Positions 9,751 through 21,492 of a stretch of 64,000 nucleotides of DNA are shown here, in pieces (position 1 is the stretch's first letter; every line of letters starts with the position of its first letter). The stretch is taken from positions 930,001-994,000 of the forward strand of contig JAZGSX010000012.1 in assembly GCA_039519185.1 (NCBI GenBank). Reading direction: 5' to 3'. Made by a program: the position numbers and the translations under genes. The notes beneath the pieces were generated by a model that did no database searches, had not been told where the DNA came from, and saw nothing but the letters and a program-made list of their open reading frames with translations. The stretch comes from Astragalus membranaceus. Lineage: Eukaryota > Streptophyta > Magnoliopsida > Fabales > Fabaceae.

Positions 9751-12459
9751 TGTAATATCCCCAATTTTCGCTATTTAAATAATTTTGCGTGAATTATTAT
9801 TTTGGGAATCTTTGTCTTGATTGAAAATAAATTGAATTGGATTGGTGTTTACTTGATTGATAAGTAGGTAAAATGGTGTCCTTAATTGGATTAATTACAT
9901 CACATTGAGTTAATTAGAGCTGAAGGAGTCAGTGGGAATAGATTTAGTAAGTGAAGGGTAAGATGGTCCTTTCACATTACCTATATATAAGTACCTCCTC
10001 AACTGAACCCAAGGACCAACACTCCATTCCATTTCATTTTCTGGAAAATAAATTGAAACAGATTAGTTAGAGAAAAAGGGAGAGAGTGAGGCGTGAGAGG
10101 GAGAGGAGGGTTTCTCAGAAATCCCATGCATGTCTGATCCTTCTCCACAATCTGAATCAGTTCATCATTTCCTTTCCATTGATACTGGAATCGTAATCAT
10201 CCCCCTTCTCCACCATGAGTTACCATTGTTAACCACCAAGCTTCTCTTAAGCAAATCTGAACCAAAACTGTTGCATGTTGTGTTGGAGAGTCTTAGAACC
10301 TACCTCAGTACCTACATCACCCTTTGGAGCATCCTAGGGAATACTTCAGTTGCTGGGTTTTCAGTGAAGGTGTGGAGGAGCCGTTGTGGGGAGAGTTCGT
10401 GAGTTGCTTGCGTCCTTGTTGTAAAGTCTCGGTGTGAAATCGTTGTTGTCTCCAAAAGGTGAGTTCTAAACTCACTAGGATATTGTGGTCATATATGTCA
10501 TGTTCTGAGTTTGATTTACGTTTTACGAAAATCTAGTGTGAAACCGCTTTGCGAAAATGTCGTTTTTAAGTCATAGAACCGTTCGATTTGTTTGGCTGAA
10601 ACTATGATTTGAATTGCATGATTGGTATGTTAATCAATGTGTATTGACTGCTGGAATGGATGGTTGGATTGGTTGCTGTTTGAATGTTTATAATGTGCTG
10701 CTAAATTCACTATGTAGAGCCATTCTAGATAGGTTCGGTTTTATGATAACTGGGACTGTTTTACCGGTTCAAAAATTATATAACTTACCTTTTTAGAAAC
10801 TAGATTGAAGGCTTGACATTTTGGCTTTGGAATGGTTGCATTTGGACTTGTGTAGCTCAAGATATGAGCATCACAAGTTAGAGTAGAATTCTGGAGACAG
10901 TTTGAGCATAGGTTCAGTTTCTGGGCATCTGGGGATGATATAGGTATCCAAAAATTATGTGGTCAATTGTTGTAGAAACTAGACTGAATGCTCGTCAATT
11001 TGGTTCTGATTTGGTTGAATTTGGAATTGTGTAGCTCAAGATATGAGCATCACAAGTTAGGGTAAAATTCTGTGTAATTTCGCGTCGCGACCCGTGGCCA
11101 TCGCGTCGCGACCTCCCTTAATAATTGCAACGCAAAACTTTCTGTCACTTTTCGCGTCGCGACGGTATGTGTTCGCGTCGCGACGGTTTACAGTTTTCAC
11201 TAAAAAGTCCCTGAACTTGTTTTTGCAATATCTTTTGATCCGGTGGTCCGATTTCAGTGTTCTCAGATGCGTTGGAAAGATAATAAAAAGGCCTAACTGG
11301 ATATGTAATCAAAATTGTTCTATTCTCTGTTTGGGTGTAATTGGGATTGTGAATGATGTTAGTTGATGTTATGAGATTGTTATGCCTAAGCTAAGTTCAT
11401 GTTATGAGACCAATTATTATGTTATGATTATGCTAAGTGTGATTGATGTATTATGTTTGGACTAGCTGGATAATTAGTATAAGCTAAGTTATGAACCTTA
11501 GTAAGCCATGTGAGATCACTTAATTATAAGATTAAGTTAATTATTAGATCACCTAATGTTAATAATAAGATTATGTTCAGTTCAGTTTATTGTTAGTTTA
11601 TTGTTATGTTTAAGTTCATTGTTGAGTTCAGTTCAGGTATATCTTCATATATATCTTTTAGTCGGGGTGACGACCCTATTTAGTTTAGTGTGCTAGGGGA
11701 GAGGCAGTCATGAGCCTTATGAACCTAGGCCCCGTTAGGGACCCAGCTGATTAGTGGGGACGGGTTCACCGGAAGCTTATTATGCCAAGTGACCGGTGAC
11801 ACGCTATAACTTTAGTTAGTGTTGTTTCTTGTAACCGGCTTGAGGGTTATGAGGACAACGTTAGTTCAGTTTATGTGTTGTATCTTGTAACCGGCTTGAG
11901 GGTTATGAGGTCAACGTTTAGTTAGTTAGCCACATAGTCAACTTTGAGGACTATGAGTTATGAGTTTAGAATAATGAATCAAGCATAATTGAACCGAGAG
12001 AATTAGTAAGGGGTCGCGATAGAACTCACTGAGACAAGTTGTCTCACCCAATCCATTGTTGTTGTTTTTCAGTTAAGCAGGGAAAGTTGAAGACCGTGAG
12101 GCACGGCTATGGAGACGCTTGAGGAGCAGCCGCTATCTTTATTTCATTATGTCTTGTATTTCAGTTTCCTTTGTATTTCTGTATTTCTATTCAGTATCTT
12201 AAGACTATTCGATTGTACGACTTATGTCTTTCAAGTTGTAAATCGCTTCCGCAGACTTTCGGTTTTTGATACTGAACACTAGTTGAGTGGTGTAAGGACC
12301 GACTTTATGTATTTTATGTTAAGTTATGTAAGCGAACTTGATGGGTTTTAAGCATCGAGTATTAGTATGTGTTCAGTATTTAAAAAGGAAGTCACTCTGA
12401 TGTATGCCAGTCGTGCGCTTCGGTATTTTCTACAAGTTAGAAATTAACAGGGTGTTACA
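9751..12459 (+). mobile_element. Solo LTR of a chromovirus, 2709 bp, TSD TAAAA
   Basis: Begins TGTAATATCCCC and ends GGGTGTTACA, flanked by TAAAA at 9746-9750 and 12460-12464. The empty site is supported by the paralogous stretch at 9178-9205, which reads straight through the junction (GCAATATTGTAAGACATGTG). A TATA box CTATATATAA is at 9981-9990. Paired CGCGTCGCGAC palindromes are at 11081-11184, and GAGACAAGTTGTCTC lies near 12031. The terminus type and layout match the Tekay-like LTRs at 15091 and 28043. No PBS or coding region, so it is a solo LTR. Confidence 0.88.
11081..11184. repeat. Two pairs of CGCGTCGCGAC palindromes, 21-bp spacing
   Basis: Motif starts are 11081 and 11102, then 11153 and 11174. 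The inner GTCGCGAC is a perfect palindrome. The same paired layout with another motif occurs at 16093-16345 and 29112-29295. Confidence 0.85.
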
Positions 12460-12464
12460 TAAAA

Positions 12465-13301
12465 CATGTGTGGTTGTTCGCTTACTTTTTTTTCCAATAA
12501 AATTGTTACTCTATCTACTTTCTATATGAAGAAATGACTTTTTGATTGCGCAGTAAAATAGATGAAAGGTTCATGTTATGATAAAAATTGGTTTTAAGAG
12601 GGAATTAGAATGTCGGGGAAAAACAGTCTTTTACTGTTGTTTTAAAACCTCAGCTGAGTACACCCTCCTTCCCACACTCTCACATGACACACACACACAC
12701 ACATACACTCATAGTGCTAAAAGCAAAAAAATTGAAAGAAAGAGAAGCTGAGAAAGAGAGAGAGGTCACGAGAGTGAGAGAGAGAAGAGGAGGAGAGCTT
12801 AGGCTCAAACCTTGATGCATGCGAGTCCTTTAAACACCATTCTTCTCCATTTGATCTCCTCTACATTCTGATACAAACATCATCCTCTACATTATCCTCC
12901 ATCTCATTTCACCATTTTTGAACCTCTCAAGCTCAACTTGACCAAAATGGAGTTTTGAGCTGTGCATGTGATGGTTGAAGCTTGATACTCAGTTGCTAGA
13001 ACACATACAACAGCCCCATTGTAGTTTTGGAAACAATAGAGTGAAGGTCAATTTCTGTTCTGAGTAGATTGGAGCAGAGGGTTCGTGTTCGAGAATTGTT
13101 CGTGAGTTACGGTTTTGCGTTCGTCGAAGTCTAAGAGTTGATGCTCGCTTAGGGATTTCAATTCGTGTCAAACAATTGTGTGTAACTGAAAGTGCATTTT
13201 GATTCTCTGTTTCGTTCAAATTCGTTAAAAAACCGTATATGCGAAAGTTCGTTTTGAGGTGATTGTTGAATAATTTGTTCATGAAATGTTGATGATGTTT
13301 G
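12465..13301 (+). mobile_element. Short host remnant, then truncated chromovirus LTR relic
   Basis: 12465-12605 appears to be host DNA continuing from the empty site of the solo LTR. From about 12610, the sequence resembles the middle of Tekay-like LTRs: CAGCTGAGTACACC, a CA microsatellite (12690-12710), purine-rich GAGAGAGAG, then CCAAAATGGAGTTTTGAG, TGGTTGAAG and GCTCGCTTAGGG, parallel to 15350-15860. Neither LTR terminus is present. It is cut on the right by the LTR at 13302. Confidence 0.6.
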
Positions 13302-13704
13302 TGTTGCGCCCGAAAAATCCGGTTTGGGACTTTTCGTTTGACAACGTGGAAAAAGTTTGGAGCCGCCACCAATATTTTAATTTTAAGACCAAAACATTGA
13401 AAAAAAGTCTTTTGAACAAGGCAGATGGTCTTTTGAAAACGCAGAGATGTAGGTTCGGGGGTCAGTTAGGTATGGGGAAGGTGTTAGCACCCCGCACCTC
13501 CTTTCTACCGAAAGGGAACCATTAACTTGATGTGTGGTTTGGACAAAAATTTGAGTTTGAAAGCGGTTTATTCTACTTCTTTTCTTTTCTTTAGGAGTTT
13601 GTTTTATTGAAAACGAGGGGGAAAGGGATATTTTTGGTATCTTTGAAAAGCGGAACAAAACAAAGTTTTTTTTAAAAGTGTGCTTGACGGGACAGGACCC
13701 CGCT

Positions 13705-13755
13705 CCTACGTATCTCCCGGTGCGATGGAGAATTCAAAGCTACGTAGTTCTCGGC
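13705..13755 (-). repeat. TACGTA double-stem hairpin motif
   Basis: On the minus strand ACTACGTAGC ... GATACGTAGG form an outer stem (CTACGTA/TACGTAG) around a second arm pair derived from TCTCC/GGAGA. Counterparts lie at 52087, 52586 and 59229. Confidence 0.65.
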
Positions 13756-13788
13756 TTTTGGTTTTGAAAAAGGATTGAGCTTTCGCAA

Positions 13789-14052
13789 AGACCGAACAAC
13801 AACGGTTAGAATGGCCTCACTACTAACTCTTTTGAAGATGAAATCATCATTAATGACCTAATCGGCAACGGCGCGATTGGTGTTTAATGACAATTGGTTT
13901 ATTTTTGAGAAATGAATAAGTTTTCGAAAATGGGATAGAGCTTTTGCGAAGACCGAACAACAACGGTTAGAATGGTCTCGCTTCTAACTCCTTTTGAAAA
14001 CAATATCATCATTAACAACCTAATCGGCAACGGCGCGATTGGTGTTTAATGA
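13789..14052 (-). repeat. Four hairpins related to the Ogre-like LTR series
   Basis: Hairpin 1: AGACC (13789-13793)/GGCCT (13813-13817), with a G-U on the minus strand. Hairpin 2: TCATTAA (13847-13853)/TTAATGA (13884-13890) outside CCTAATC/GATTGG. Hairpin 3: GCGA+GACC (13946-13954)/GGTCTCGC (13974-13981). Hairpin 4: TCATTAA (14009-14015)/TTAATGA (14046-14052) outside CCTAATC/GATTGG. Loops of 1 and 3 contain GAACAACAACGGTTAGAAT. Confidence 0.75.
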
Positions 14053-15090
14053 CGATTGATTTATTTTTGTTTTGAAAGTAAAAGTTTCTTTTTGTTTTGA
14101 AATGATTTTAGGAAATGGGTTTTAGAAAAGGAGTAGAACATTTCAAGTCAATTCTAAATAATCCATAACCAAATGCAAATGAATGAATAATACTCAAGCA
14201 AACATGAACATATCATTCATTAACCAAGATTAAACATGCCCATACAATCAAAGGATTCAATTGTTAAAGATGCAAAACAAAGTTCTCAAAGTAATTGCGT
14301 GTGTGCAAGAAGGATTGTATTTACCCTAATGGCTCTATGCTACAACATGCATGTAGACTTACGTCTCCATTAGGAGGTCATACAAGTGGAGAGGAGGGCA
14401 CACAATCAAGTCAAGACATTTACATGGCATCAAGAACAAGTGAATACAATTGATTGTAAACATAGAGTATTCTAAGTTAAATGATTGAATGTGTAAGCAA
14501 GGATGCATGATTAGGTAAGCATGTAAGTGCATGAGTGTACAAGGAATGGATGCATAGCACTTTATTTATGAATGGATGGCATACAAGGATGCATAAGAGG
14601 ATGCAAGAGATATAAGCATATGAGGATGCATGAGAGTGTCACATAAACTAAGTATGAATGAAGATGCATGAATGTGAAAATGTTTTGGGTATTTTTGCAA
14701 GTTGATAAGTTGTAAAATTTTAAGTAAGAAGTTAGTGAAAAGTAAAGTAAAAAATGCATGAAGTAAATGGTAATTATTTAATGAGATGGTAAAGTAAAAA
14801 TGCATGAGGTAAATGGGAAGTGGTAAAATCTTTTTATGTTTTAGTAAAATATTAATGAAGTGGTAAAAACCAAAGTAGTAAAATATTTTTATGTTTTGGT
14901 AAAAAGTTAATGAATGGTAAAGTAAAATGGTAAAAAGTAAATAAACACTAAAACCAAGTTGAATCATATAGAGCAATCCTCTCACTTTGAGAAAAGTGCA
15001 CTAGGCACTAGTGAGAATCAACTTGCCTATCATCAACAATTTACAATAAACAAACTAAGACACAAGAATAAGTGGGTACACAAACTAAAT

Positions 15091-16976
15091 TGTAACATCC
15101 CCTAATTAGCTAATTAGATTTAATTAAATTAGCACGAGGTTAAGTTGATTAGTGAGCATAATTATTTTAGTTATGAAATGGTATCATGGATCAAATAAAT
15201 AAATGATTTATTGGTTATGCATAATTGGTACATTATGTTAAGTAAGTGAATTATAGAATAATTGTTGAGTTATAGTAGCTTAAGTGAGAGTGAAGGAGGG
15301 AGGGGCGATTTAGTCATTTTCCCATCATTAAATAAGCCCCAGCTGAACACACCACACAAGACCACCTCATTTTGAGTTTTTCAGCAAAAAGAGAGATTTT
15401 GAGAGATGGAGAGAAAGAGCTGGCGAGAGGGAGAGAAGAAAAGAGAGGAAGAGAAATTCTGGATGCATGTTTGAGATGATTGCACCATTTTGATCCCTAC
15501 ATCCTCCTCTTCCAACTTATATAATTCTCATAATCAGCATCCTCCTCCTCACTCATTCACCATTTTCGACCCACAAAGCTTCATAGAGCAAAAATGGAGT
15601 TGTAGTGCTTCTAGTGGTTGCATGTCATCTTAGAGCTAGAATAGAACCTTGGGAGACATCACTTTGCTGTTTGAAGTAATGAGGGAAGAGGGTCAGTAGC
15701 TCAAATTGCTGGGATTCGAATTGGAGAGGGCGTGGAGTTCGTGAGAACGAGAAGGACCGTTACGGAGCAAGTTCGTGTAATTTCGGTTCTCATTGAAGTC
15801 AAGTTGTTGCCGTGATTGTTTGTGATTTTCATCACTTCGGGTGAGTTCTATAACTCGCTTAGGGAATGCGTGTGTTTTCTGAGTCTCCACCTTTTCGAAA
15901 ACCGTTTTACCGAAAAGATCATGATTTAAAATATGAAGTTACTTGATTGATTGTTTGGATTGATTTGGGATTGCTATAATATACTGTTTTCAATGCATGT
16001 TTAAGTTTGAGTCTCGATCGGAAGGGATTTTGGAATCAGAACGGAATGGAATAACTCATGAAAAGTCTGTTTTCTGGAAAACTGATGGAGACGCACGGAT
16101 CGTGTGCCTCTGAGCACGGGTCGTGCGCCCCCATCTGATACTACAAGAACTGAATTTTTAAACACGCACAGATCGTGCGCTTAGTCGCACGGGTCGTGCG
16201 TATGTTTCTGGAACCTTCTACAATTTTATTGGATAACGCCCGGATCGTGCGCTTAGTCGCACGGGTCGTGTGTATCTTTCTGGAAATCTTCTACAAACTG
16301 CTCAACAGCGCACGGGTCGTGCGCCTACACGCACGGGTCGTGTGAGACTTTCTGATCTCCAAATTCAAAGTACCTTTTTATCCATCCCAAATGATTCCAA
16401 TCCTCTTCTAATCTATTCCCCATGGTTCCCCAACAATGTAAAGATTGATATCATGGAGTTAATCATGTTGATAGAAAACTTGTGTGTTATGAATGTGACG
16501 AAAACCGTACTTAGAGAACGCGTGAGAACACAAGTCAAGAAATGTCAACGGACCTTGAGTCCAATCATGTTACGATAACGAGCTTCAAGTTCATCATGTC
16601 ATGTAAGCTAATTGATTGTAAGTCTATAAAGACATAAAAACTCTCAATTCATGTAAACACAAATCAAGTTACTTTCCCCTCGGGGAAAGGTAGATGGTAT
16701 ACCTTGTGTATATCGAGGATGACGATCCTCCAGTTATTAGCATACCAAGTCGAGGGGAGTCATGAATCCAAAGCTTTGAACACCAGGATTATGTACAAGT
16801 CTTAAGCTTTGAAACTTAAGCATTTTCAGGAAGTTTATGAGGTTCAGAGAACCATTTGATATGTACTATCGAAAGTTTTAGTTGTGTTCAGTATTTCAAT
16901 AACAGGAAGTTACTCTGATGTATACCATTTAGTGCATTTCGGTGATTCTATATGTTAGAACTATCGGGGTGTTACA
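15091..16976 (+). repeat. 5' LTR, 1886 bp
   Basis: TGTAACATCCCC ... ATCGGGGTGTTACA. A TATA-like TTAAATAA lies near 15332, 20 bp before CCAGCTGAACAC. It carries the paired GCACGG-type palindromes at 16093-16345. Confidence 0.9.
16093..16345. repeat. Four pairs of GCACGGRTCGTGCG palindromes, 21-bp spacing
   Basis: Motif starts: 16093/16114, 16166/16187, 16238/16259, 16310/16331, always 21 bp within a pair. The arms CGCACG/CGTGCG surround a variable GAT or GGT centre. Confidence 0.85.
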
Positions 16977-16979
16977 TTA

Positions 16980-16991
16980 TGGTATCAGAGC
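16980..16991 (+). other. Primer binding site
   Basis: TGGTATCAGAGC three bases after the 5' LTR; initiator Met tRNA type. Confidence 0.9.
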
Positions 16992-17123
16992 AGTTCGACC
17001 AAGTCGGGCTTAGATTAGTTAGGGTGGTTTTGTCCCTTGAGTAACTCTGCCATTATGCTTCTTATGATGCTAAGAGACATTGAGACTGATCAACTTAATA
17101 CTTGGTGTATCATTTGCAGAATT

Positions 17124-18062
17124 ATGGCAGGAGGATCAAGGAACACCCCACCAATCGACCCACATGCTGCTTGGATGCAAGGCATGATGGAAAGACAACA
17201 AAAGATGCTGGAAGATATGGTAGCATTGCAGCAGAATGCTCAAGTTCAACCTCAGCAGGCCCCAGAGCCGCAAGTTAACCCCAGGCAAGTTTATTCAGAA
17301 TTTCTGAAGATGAAGCCATCTGAGTTCAAAGGAGGACCGGTTGTCATGGAAGCCCAGCATTGGCTGGATGATATAGAGAAGATTTTTCTGACTATGCAAG
17401 TTACGGATGAGGACAAGTTAAGGTTGGCATCCCATATGCTGAAAGGGGAGGCTCACAACTGGTGGACTAATGTTAAGGCTATGATGGTGACTATGGGTAC
17501 TCCCCAGACTTGGGAGCATTTCAGACAAGTGTTTTTGGAGCAGTTCTTTCCAACGGCAGTGAGGTTCGAAAAGGAGAATGAGTTTTTAACTCTCACTCAA
17601 GGAAGTCTAACGGTGGGTCAGTACTCCGCCAAGTTTGAAGAGTTGTACCAATTCTTCGGTTTGGCTGGTTATGCCCCCAATGACAAGTGGAAGACCGATA
17701 GGTACAAGTATGGGTTAAGGGAAGACATTGCTCAGAGTCTAAGTTCCTTTGCCTATACCAATTATGCGGCCATGGTTCAGCAAGCTCATATAGCCGAAAG
17801 TGATTTGAAGAGGTTGTATGCAAGTAGAAAAGTATTCAATCAGAGTAAGAAGAATGTTGGATCATCCAACAATCAAATGGGTCCTAGGTACAACTCCAAC
17901 AAGGGGAAGCAGATTCAGTCGTCCAATTCACCAAGGTTCAGTGCATGCTCCAACTGTGGAAGGTACCATCAGGGTAAGTGTCAAGTGGGATCGACTCAAT
18001 GCTACTACTGCAAGAAGGAGGGACATTATGCTGCTAATTGCCCAAAGAAGAGAGGTCAATAA
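17124..18062 (+). CDS. gag: Retrotransposon gag, Tekay-like
   Basis: Intact 312-residue frame from the ATG at 17124 (MAGGSRNTPP); the longer open stretch from 17037 starts in leader sequence. It has a Gln/Met-rich N-terminus. The retrotrans_gag domain spans roughly residues 60-190, with HWLDDIEKIF, LKGEAHNWW, FLEQFFP and FLTLTQGSLTVGQYSAKF. A basic linker follows, then C-terminal Cys/His modules: CSNCGRYHQGKC (one residue off the classic spacing) and CYYCKKEGHYAANC (a canonical CCHC knuckle). Gag forms the cytoplasmic particle and packages the RNA. The TAA at 18060-18062 separates it from pol in the same frame; chromoviruses usually have one gag-pol frame, so this stop may be a CAA-to-TAA mutation. 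Confidence 0.85.
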   Translation: MAGGSRNTPPIDPHAAWMQGMMERQQKMLEDMVALQQNAQVQPQQAPEPQVNPRQVYSEFLKMKPSEFKGGPVVMEAQHWLDDIEKIFLTMQVTDEDKLRLASHMLKGEAHNWWTNVKAMMVTMGTPQTWEHFRQVFLEQFFPTAVRFEKENEFLTLTQGSLTVGQYSAKFEELYQFFGLAGYAPNDKWKTDRYKYGLREDIAQSLSSFAYTNYAAMVQQAHIAESDLKRLYASRKVFNQSKKNVGSSNNQMGPRYNSNKGKQIQSSNSPRFSACSNCGRYHQGKCQVGSTQCYYCKKEGHYAANCPKKRGQ

Positions 18063-21000
18063 GAAGGTGCCACTACAACCCATGGGAGGGTTTACACTTT
18101 GGACGCCCAGAAAGTCACACCGTCAGATAATCTACTAAGGGGTATGGGATCTCTTTTTAATAACTCTGTTAGTATTTTATATGATTCAGGTGCGACCCAT
18201 TGTTTTATATCTCAAGTTTGTGTCGAACGGTTGGGATTGGCTTTAACTCCTTTGCCTCAACCAATCTCCATTAAGACTGCTGCTGAAGGTAGTGTTCAGG
18301 CCCAAGCGATATGTGAAAATTGTCTTCTATCCATTGGAGACAGGAATTTTGTAGTAGATTTCATTTGTTTACCAATGAAAGGCATGGACGTCGTCCTAGG
18401 CATGAGTTGGATGACGGCCAACCATGTAACTATAGATTGCTTCCATCGAACTATCGATTTCGCCTCTGAGTCAGTGGAGCTACAACCGCCCAATTCTGAA
18501 GCTGTTATTTCTTTCACTTCGGCCAGTAACTATCTGTTCCAAGGCGCAGAAGCTTATGTCATGATGCTGTCTGCATCCACTGAGACAGGTCAGGATTTAT
18601 CTTCTGTGCAAGTTGTTAATGAATTTCTTGATGTGTTTCCCGATGAAGTTCCTTCATTTCCTCCGGATCGTGAGGTGGAATTTTCTATAGAGTTGGTTCC
18701 AGGCACTGGACCTATTTCTATAGCCCCGTATAGAATGTCGCCGTTAGAGTTGAGGGAATTGAAAGTTCAACTGGAAGAGCTAATTTCCAAACGGTTCATC
18801 CGGCCGAGTGCCTCACCATGGGGTGCTCCAGTGTTGCTTGTCAAGAAGAAGGACGGAAGTATGAGATTGTGTATTGATTATCGTCAGTTGAATAAGGCGA
18901 CTGTCAAGAACAAGTACCCTCTACCGAGGATTGATGATTTGCTAGATTAGTTGAGGGGAGCTTCTGTATTTTCGAAGATTGATTTGAGGTCTGGCTATCA
19001 CCAAATCAGGGTGCGAGCTTTGGACGTCCCGAAGACCTCTTTCCGTACGAGGTATGGACACTATGAATTCGTAGTGATGCCCTTCGGTTTGACCAATGCT
19101 CCAGCCGTATTCATGGATTATATGAATCGGATTTTTAATCCCTATCTGGATCAGTTTGTGGTGGTGTTCATTGATGATATCTTGGTGTTCTCTAAAACGA
19201 TTGAGGAGCATGTGCAACATCTCTGAATTGTTCTGAACGTACTCCGAGAGAAAAAGTTGTATGCTAAGCCATCCAAATGTGATTTTTGGATGCCCGAAGT
19301 TAAGTTTCTGGGTCATGTGATATCTCAGGCAGGTGTTGCAGTGGATCCCAGTAAGATTGAAGCTGTGATAGACTGGGAACAGCCATCCACGGTTACTGAG
19401 GTAAGAAGTTTCTTGGGATTAGCTGGGTATTATCGAAGATTCATTCAAGGATTTTCCCAGCTGGTTCTTCCACTCACGCGGTTAACTCGCAAGGGTCAAC
19501 CGTTTGTTTGGAACTCAGATTGTGATAATTGTTTCGCAGAATTGAAGAATCGTTTGACTTCTGCACCTGTCCTTATTCTTCCAGATCCGTCCGTAGGATT
19601 CCAAATCTATTGCGATGCCTCTGGTAAGGGTTTGGGATGTGTCCTAATGCAGAATCAACAAGTGGTTGCTTATGCCTCCAGACAGTTGAAGCCGCATGAA
19701 GAGAATTACCCAACTCATGATTTAGAGTTGGCGGCGATTGTGTTTGCCCTAAAGATTTGGAGACATTACCTGTATGGGTCACGTTTCGAAGTCTTTAGTG
19801 ACCACAAGAGCCTTAAGTATTTGTTCGACCAAAAGGAGCTGAACAACAGACAGAGGAGATGGGTAGAATTCTTAAAGGATTACGATTTTGAATTGAAGTA
19901 CCATCCTGGTAAGGCTAATGTTGTGGCCGATGCTTTAAGTAGAAAGTCTATCCATACTGCAGAGTTAATGATGCACGAGATGTCCTTGTTGGAATCGTTC
20001 AGAGACCTTAATCTGAGAGTTAAGTCAAGAAGGAACAGGTTAGTGTTGAACCATATTCAGGTTTCAAGTTCCTTGAGAAATCGGATTCGCTCAGCCAAAG
20101 AGGGTGATGTAGAGCTGCAAGCACAGAAGAGGTTGCCGAACTACACCGAAGACGGTGATGGCGTAATTTGTTTTGATGGTAGAATCTGTGTGCCTAATGA
20201 TGAGGATGTGAAGAGGCAAGTTTTAGAGGAGGCTCATAAGAGTCAGTTCTCAATACATCCTGGGTCCACCAAGATGTATCGAGATTTGAAGCAATTGTAC
20301 TGGTGGCCGGGTATGAAAGTAGATATTGCAGAGTTTGTGTCTCGATGCTTGACTTGTCAAAGGGTTAAGATAGAGCACCAGAAGCCAGGTGGCCAGTTAC
20401 AACCGTTGAATGTGCCTGAATGGAAATGGGAAAGCATATCTATGGATTTTGTCATGGGATTGCCACGGTCCCAAGCCGGAAATGATTCTATTTGGGTAGT
20501 GGTGGATCGCCTGACCAAGTCCGCTCATTTTATTCCAGTGCGTTCGACTCACAAGGTTGCTAAGTTAGCAGATGAGTATCTCAAGAATATTGTGAAGTTG
20601 CATGGAATCCCTACAAGTATCATTTGTGATCGAGATCCCAAGTTCACATCTCGATTTTGGAGAGCATTGAATATGGCGTTGGGAACAACGGTGTGTGTTA
20701 GCACCGCTTACCATCCACAGACAGACGGGCAGACTGAGAGAACCATTCAGACGTTGGAGGATATGTTGAGGGCTTGTGTACTCGATAGTGGAGGCAGATG
20801 GGAGGATCATCTTCCATTGGTAGAATTTTCCTACAACAACAGTTATCATTCTAGTATCGGAATGGCTCCATATGAGGCATTGTATGGAAGGAAGTGTAGA
20901 ACACCATTGTGTTGGTGGGATGTAGGTGAGCAGAGATTGTTGGGACCGGATTTGGTCCGTGAGACTACGGAGAAGATCCGTCAGATAAGAGAAAGGATGA

Positions 21001-21444
21001 AAGCCGCGTAGAGTCGACAAAAGAGTTATGCGGATAAGAGAAGAAGGCCGTTAGAATTCAAAGAAGGAGACCATGTCTTTTTGAAACTTTCTCCAACCAT
21101 CGGAACCGGTATTGCTTTGCGAGCGAAGAAGCTCAGTCCTCGGTATGTCGGACCCTTCCAGATTACCTCCAGAATTGTCCAGATTACATGATGTGTTTCA
21201 TGTATCGCAGTTAAGGAAGTACATTCACGATCCGAATCAACCATTAAGTTATGAAGCGATTGACATCAGACCGGACTTATCTTATCAGCCTACTCCAATC
21301 AGGATCATCGAACGTGGCGAGAAAACGCTCCGGACGAGATCAATTCCTATTGTCAAGGTGCTTTGGGACGGTGCTCCACCCGACGAAGCAACATGGGAAG
21401 TAGAGGAGAACCTGCGGGTGAAATATCCCCATATTTTCGATTGA
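18063..21444 (+). pseudogene. pol: Retrotransposon pol: protease, RT, RNase H, integrase, chromodomain
   Basis: Domains in order: aspartic protease with DSGATHCF (18183 on); RT from WGAPVLLVKKKDG through FSKIDLRSGYHQIRV to FVVVFIDDILVF (the FIDD active-site box near 19170); RNase H with YCDASGKGLGCVLM and LKYLFDQKELNNRQRRW; integrase with an HHCC finger ending CLTCQ, the acidic residues in SMDFV and CDRDPKFTS, and TDGQTERT; and a C-terminal chromodomain ending DEATWEVEENLRVKYPHIF. Breaks: in-frame stops at 18948-18950 (TAG), 19224-19226 (TGA) and 21009-21011 (TAG), plus a deletion with frameshift around 21163-21180 in the segment before LSRLHDVFHVSQ. Each stop is one C-to-T change from a Gln or Arg codon. 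Not translatable as one polyprotein. Confidence 0.9.
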
Positions 21445-21492
21445 GGTACGTTTTGTCAATTTTGAGGACAAAATTTTAAAAGTTGGGGTGAT

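Larger units (their letters stand above)
13302..15090 (-). mobile_element. Truncated Ogre/Tat-like LTR
   Basis: On the plus strand it begins TGTTGCGCCCGAAAAA, then GCCGCCACCAATAT, GGTTCGGGGGTC, AAGGTGTTAGCACCCCGCAC and CTCCTACGTATCTCCCGG. These occur in the same order in the intact LTRs at 51714 and 60496, so this is the LTR 3' half read on the minus strand. It contains the hairpin series (13789-14052). From 14560 it becomes a degenerate ATGCAT/GTAAA-rich tract with 65-139 codon frames that I regard as chance. It stops where the Tekay-like element begins at 15091. Confidence 0.8.

Noticed and set aside
14562..14985. 139-codon Leu/Phe/Tyr/His-rich minus frame
   Set aside because: Arises from ATGCAT/GTAAA-rich degenerate repeats in the truncated Ogre-like LTR.
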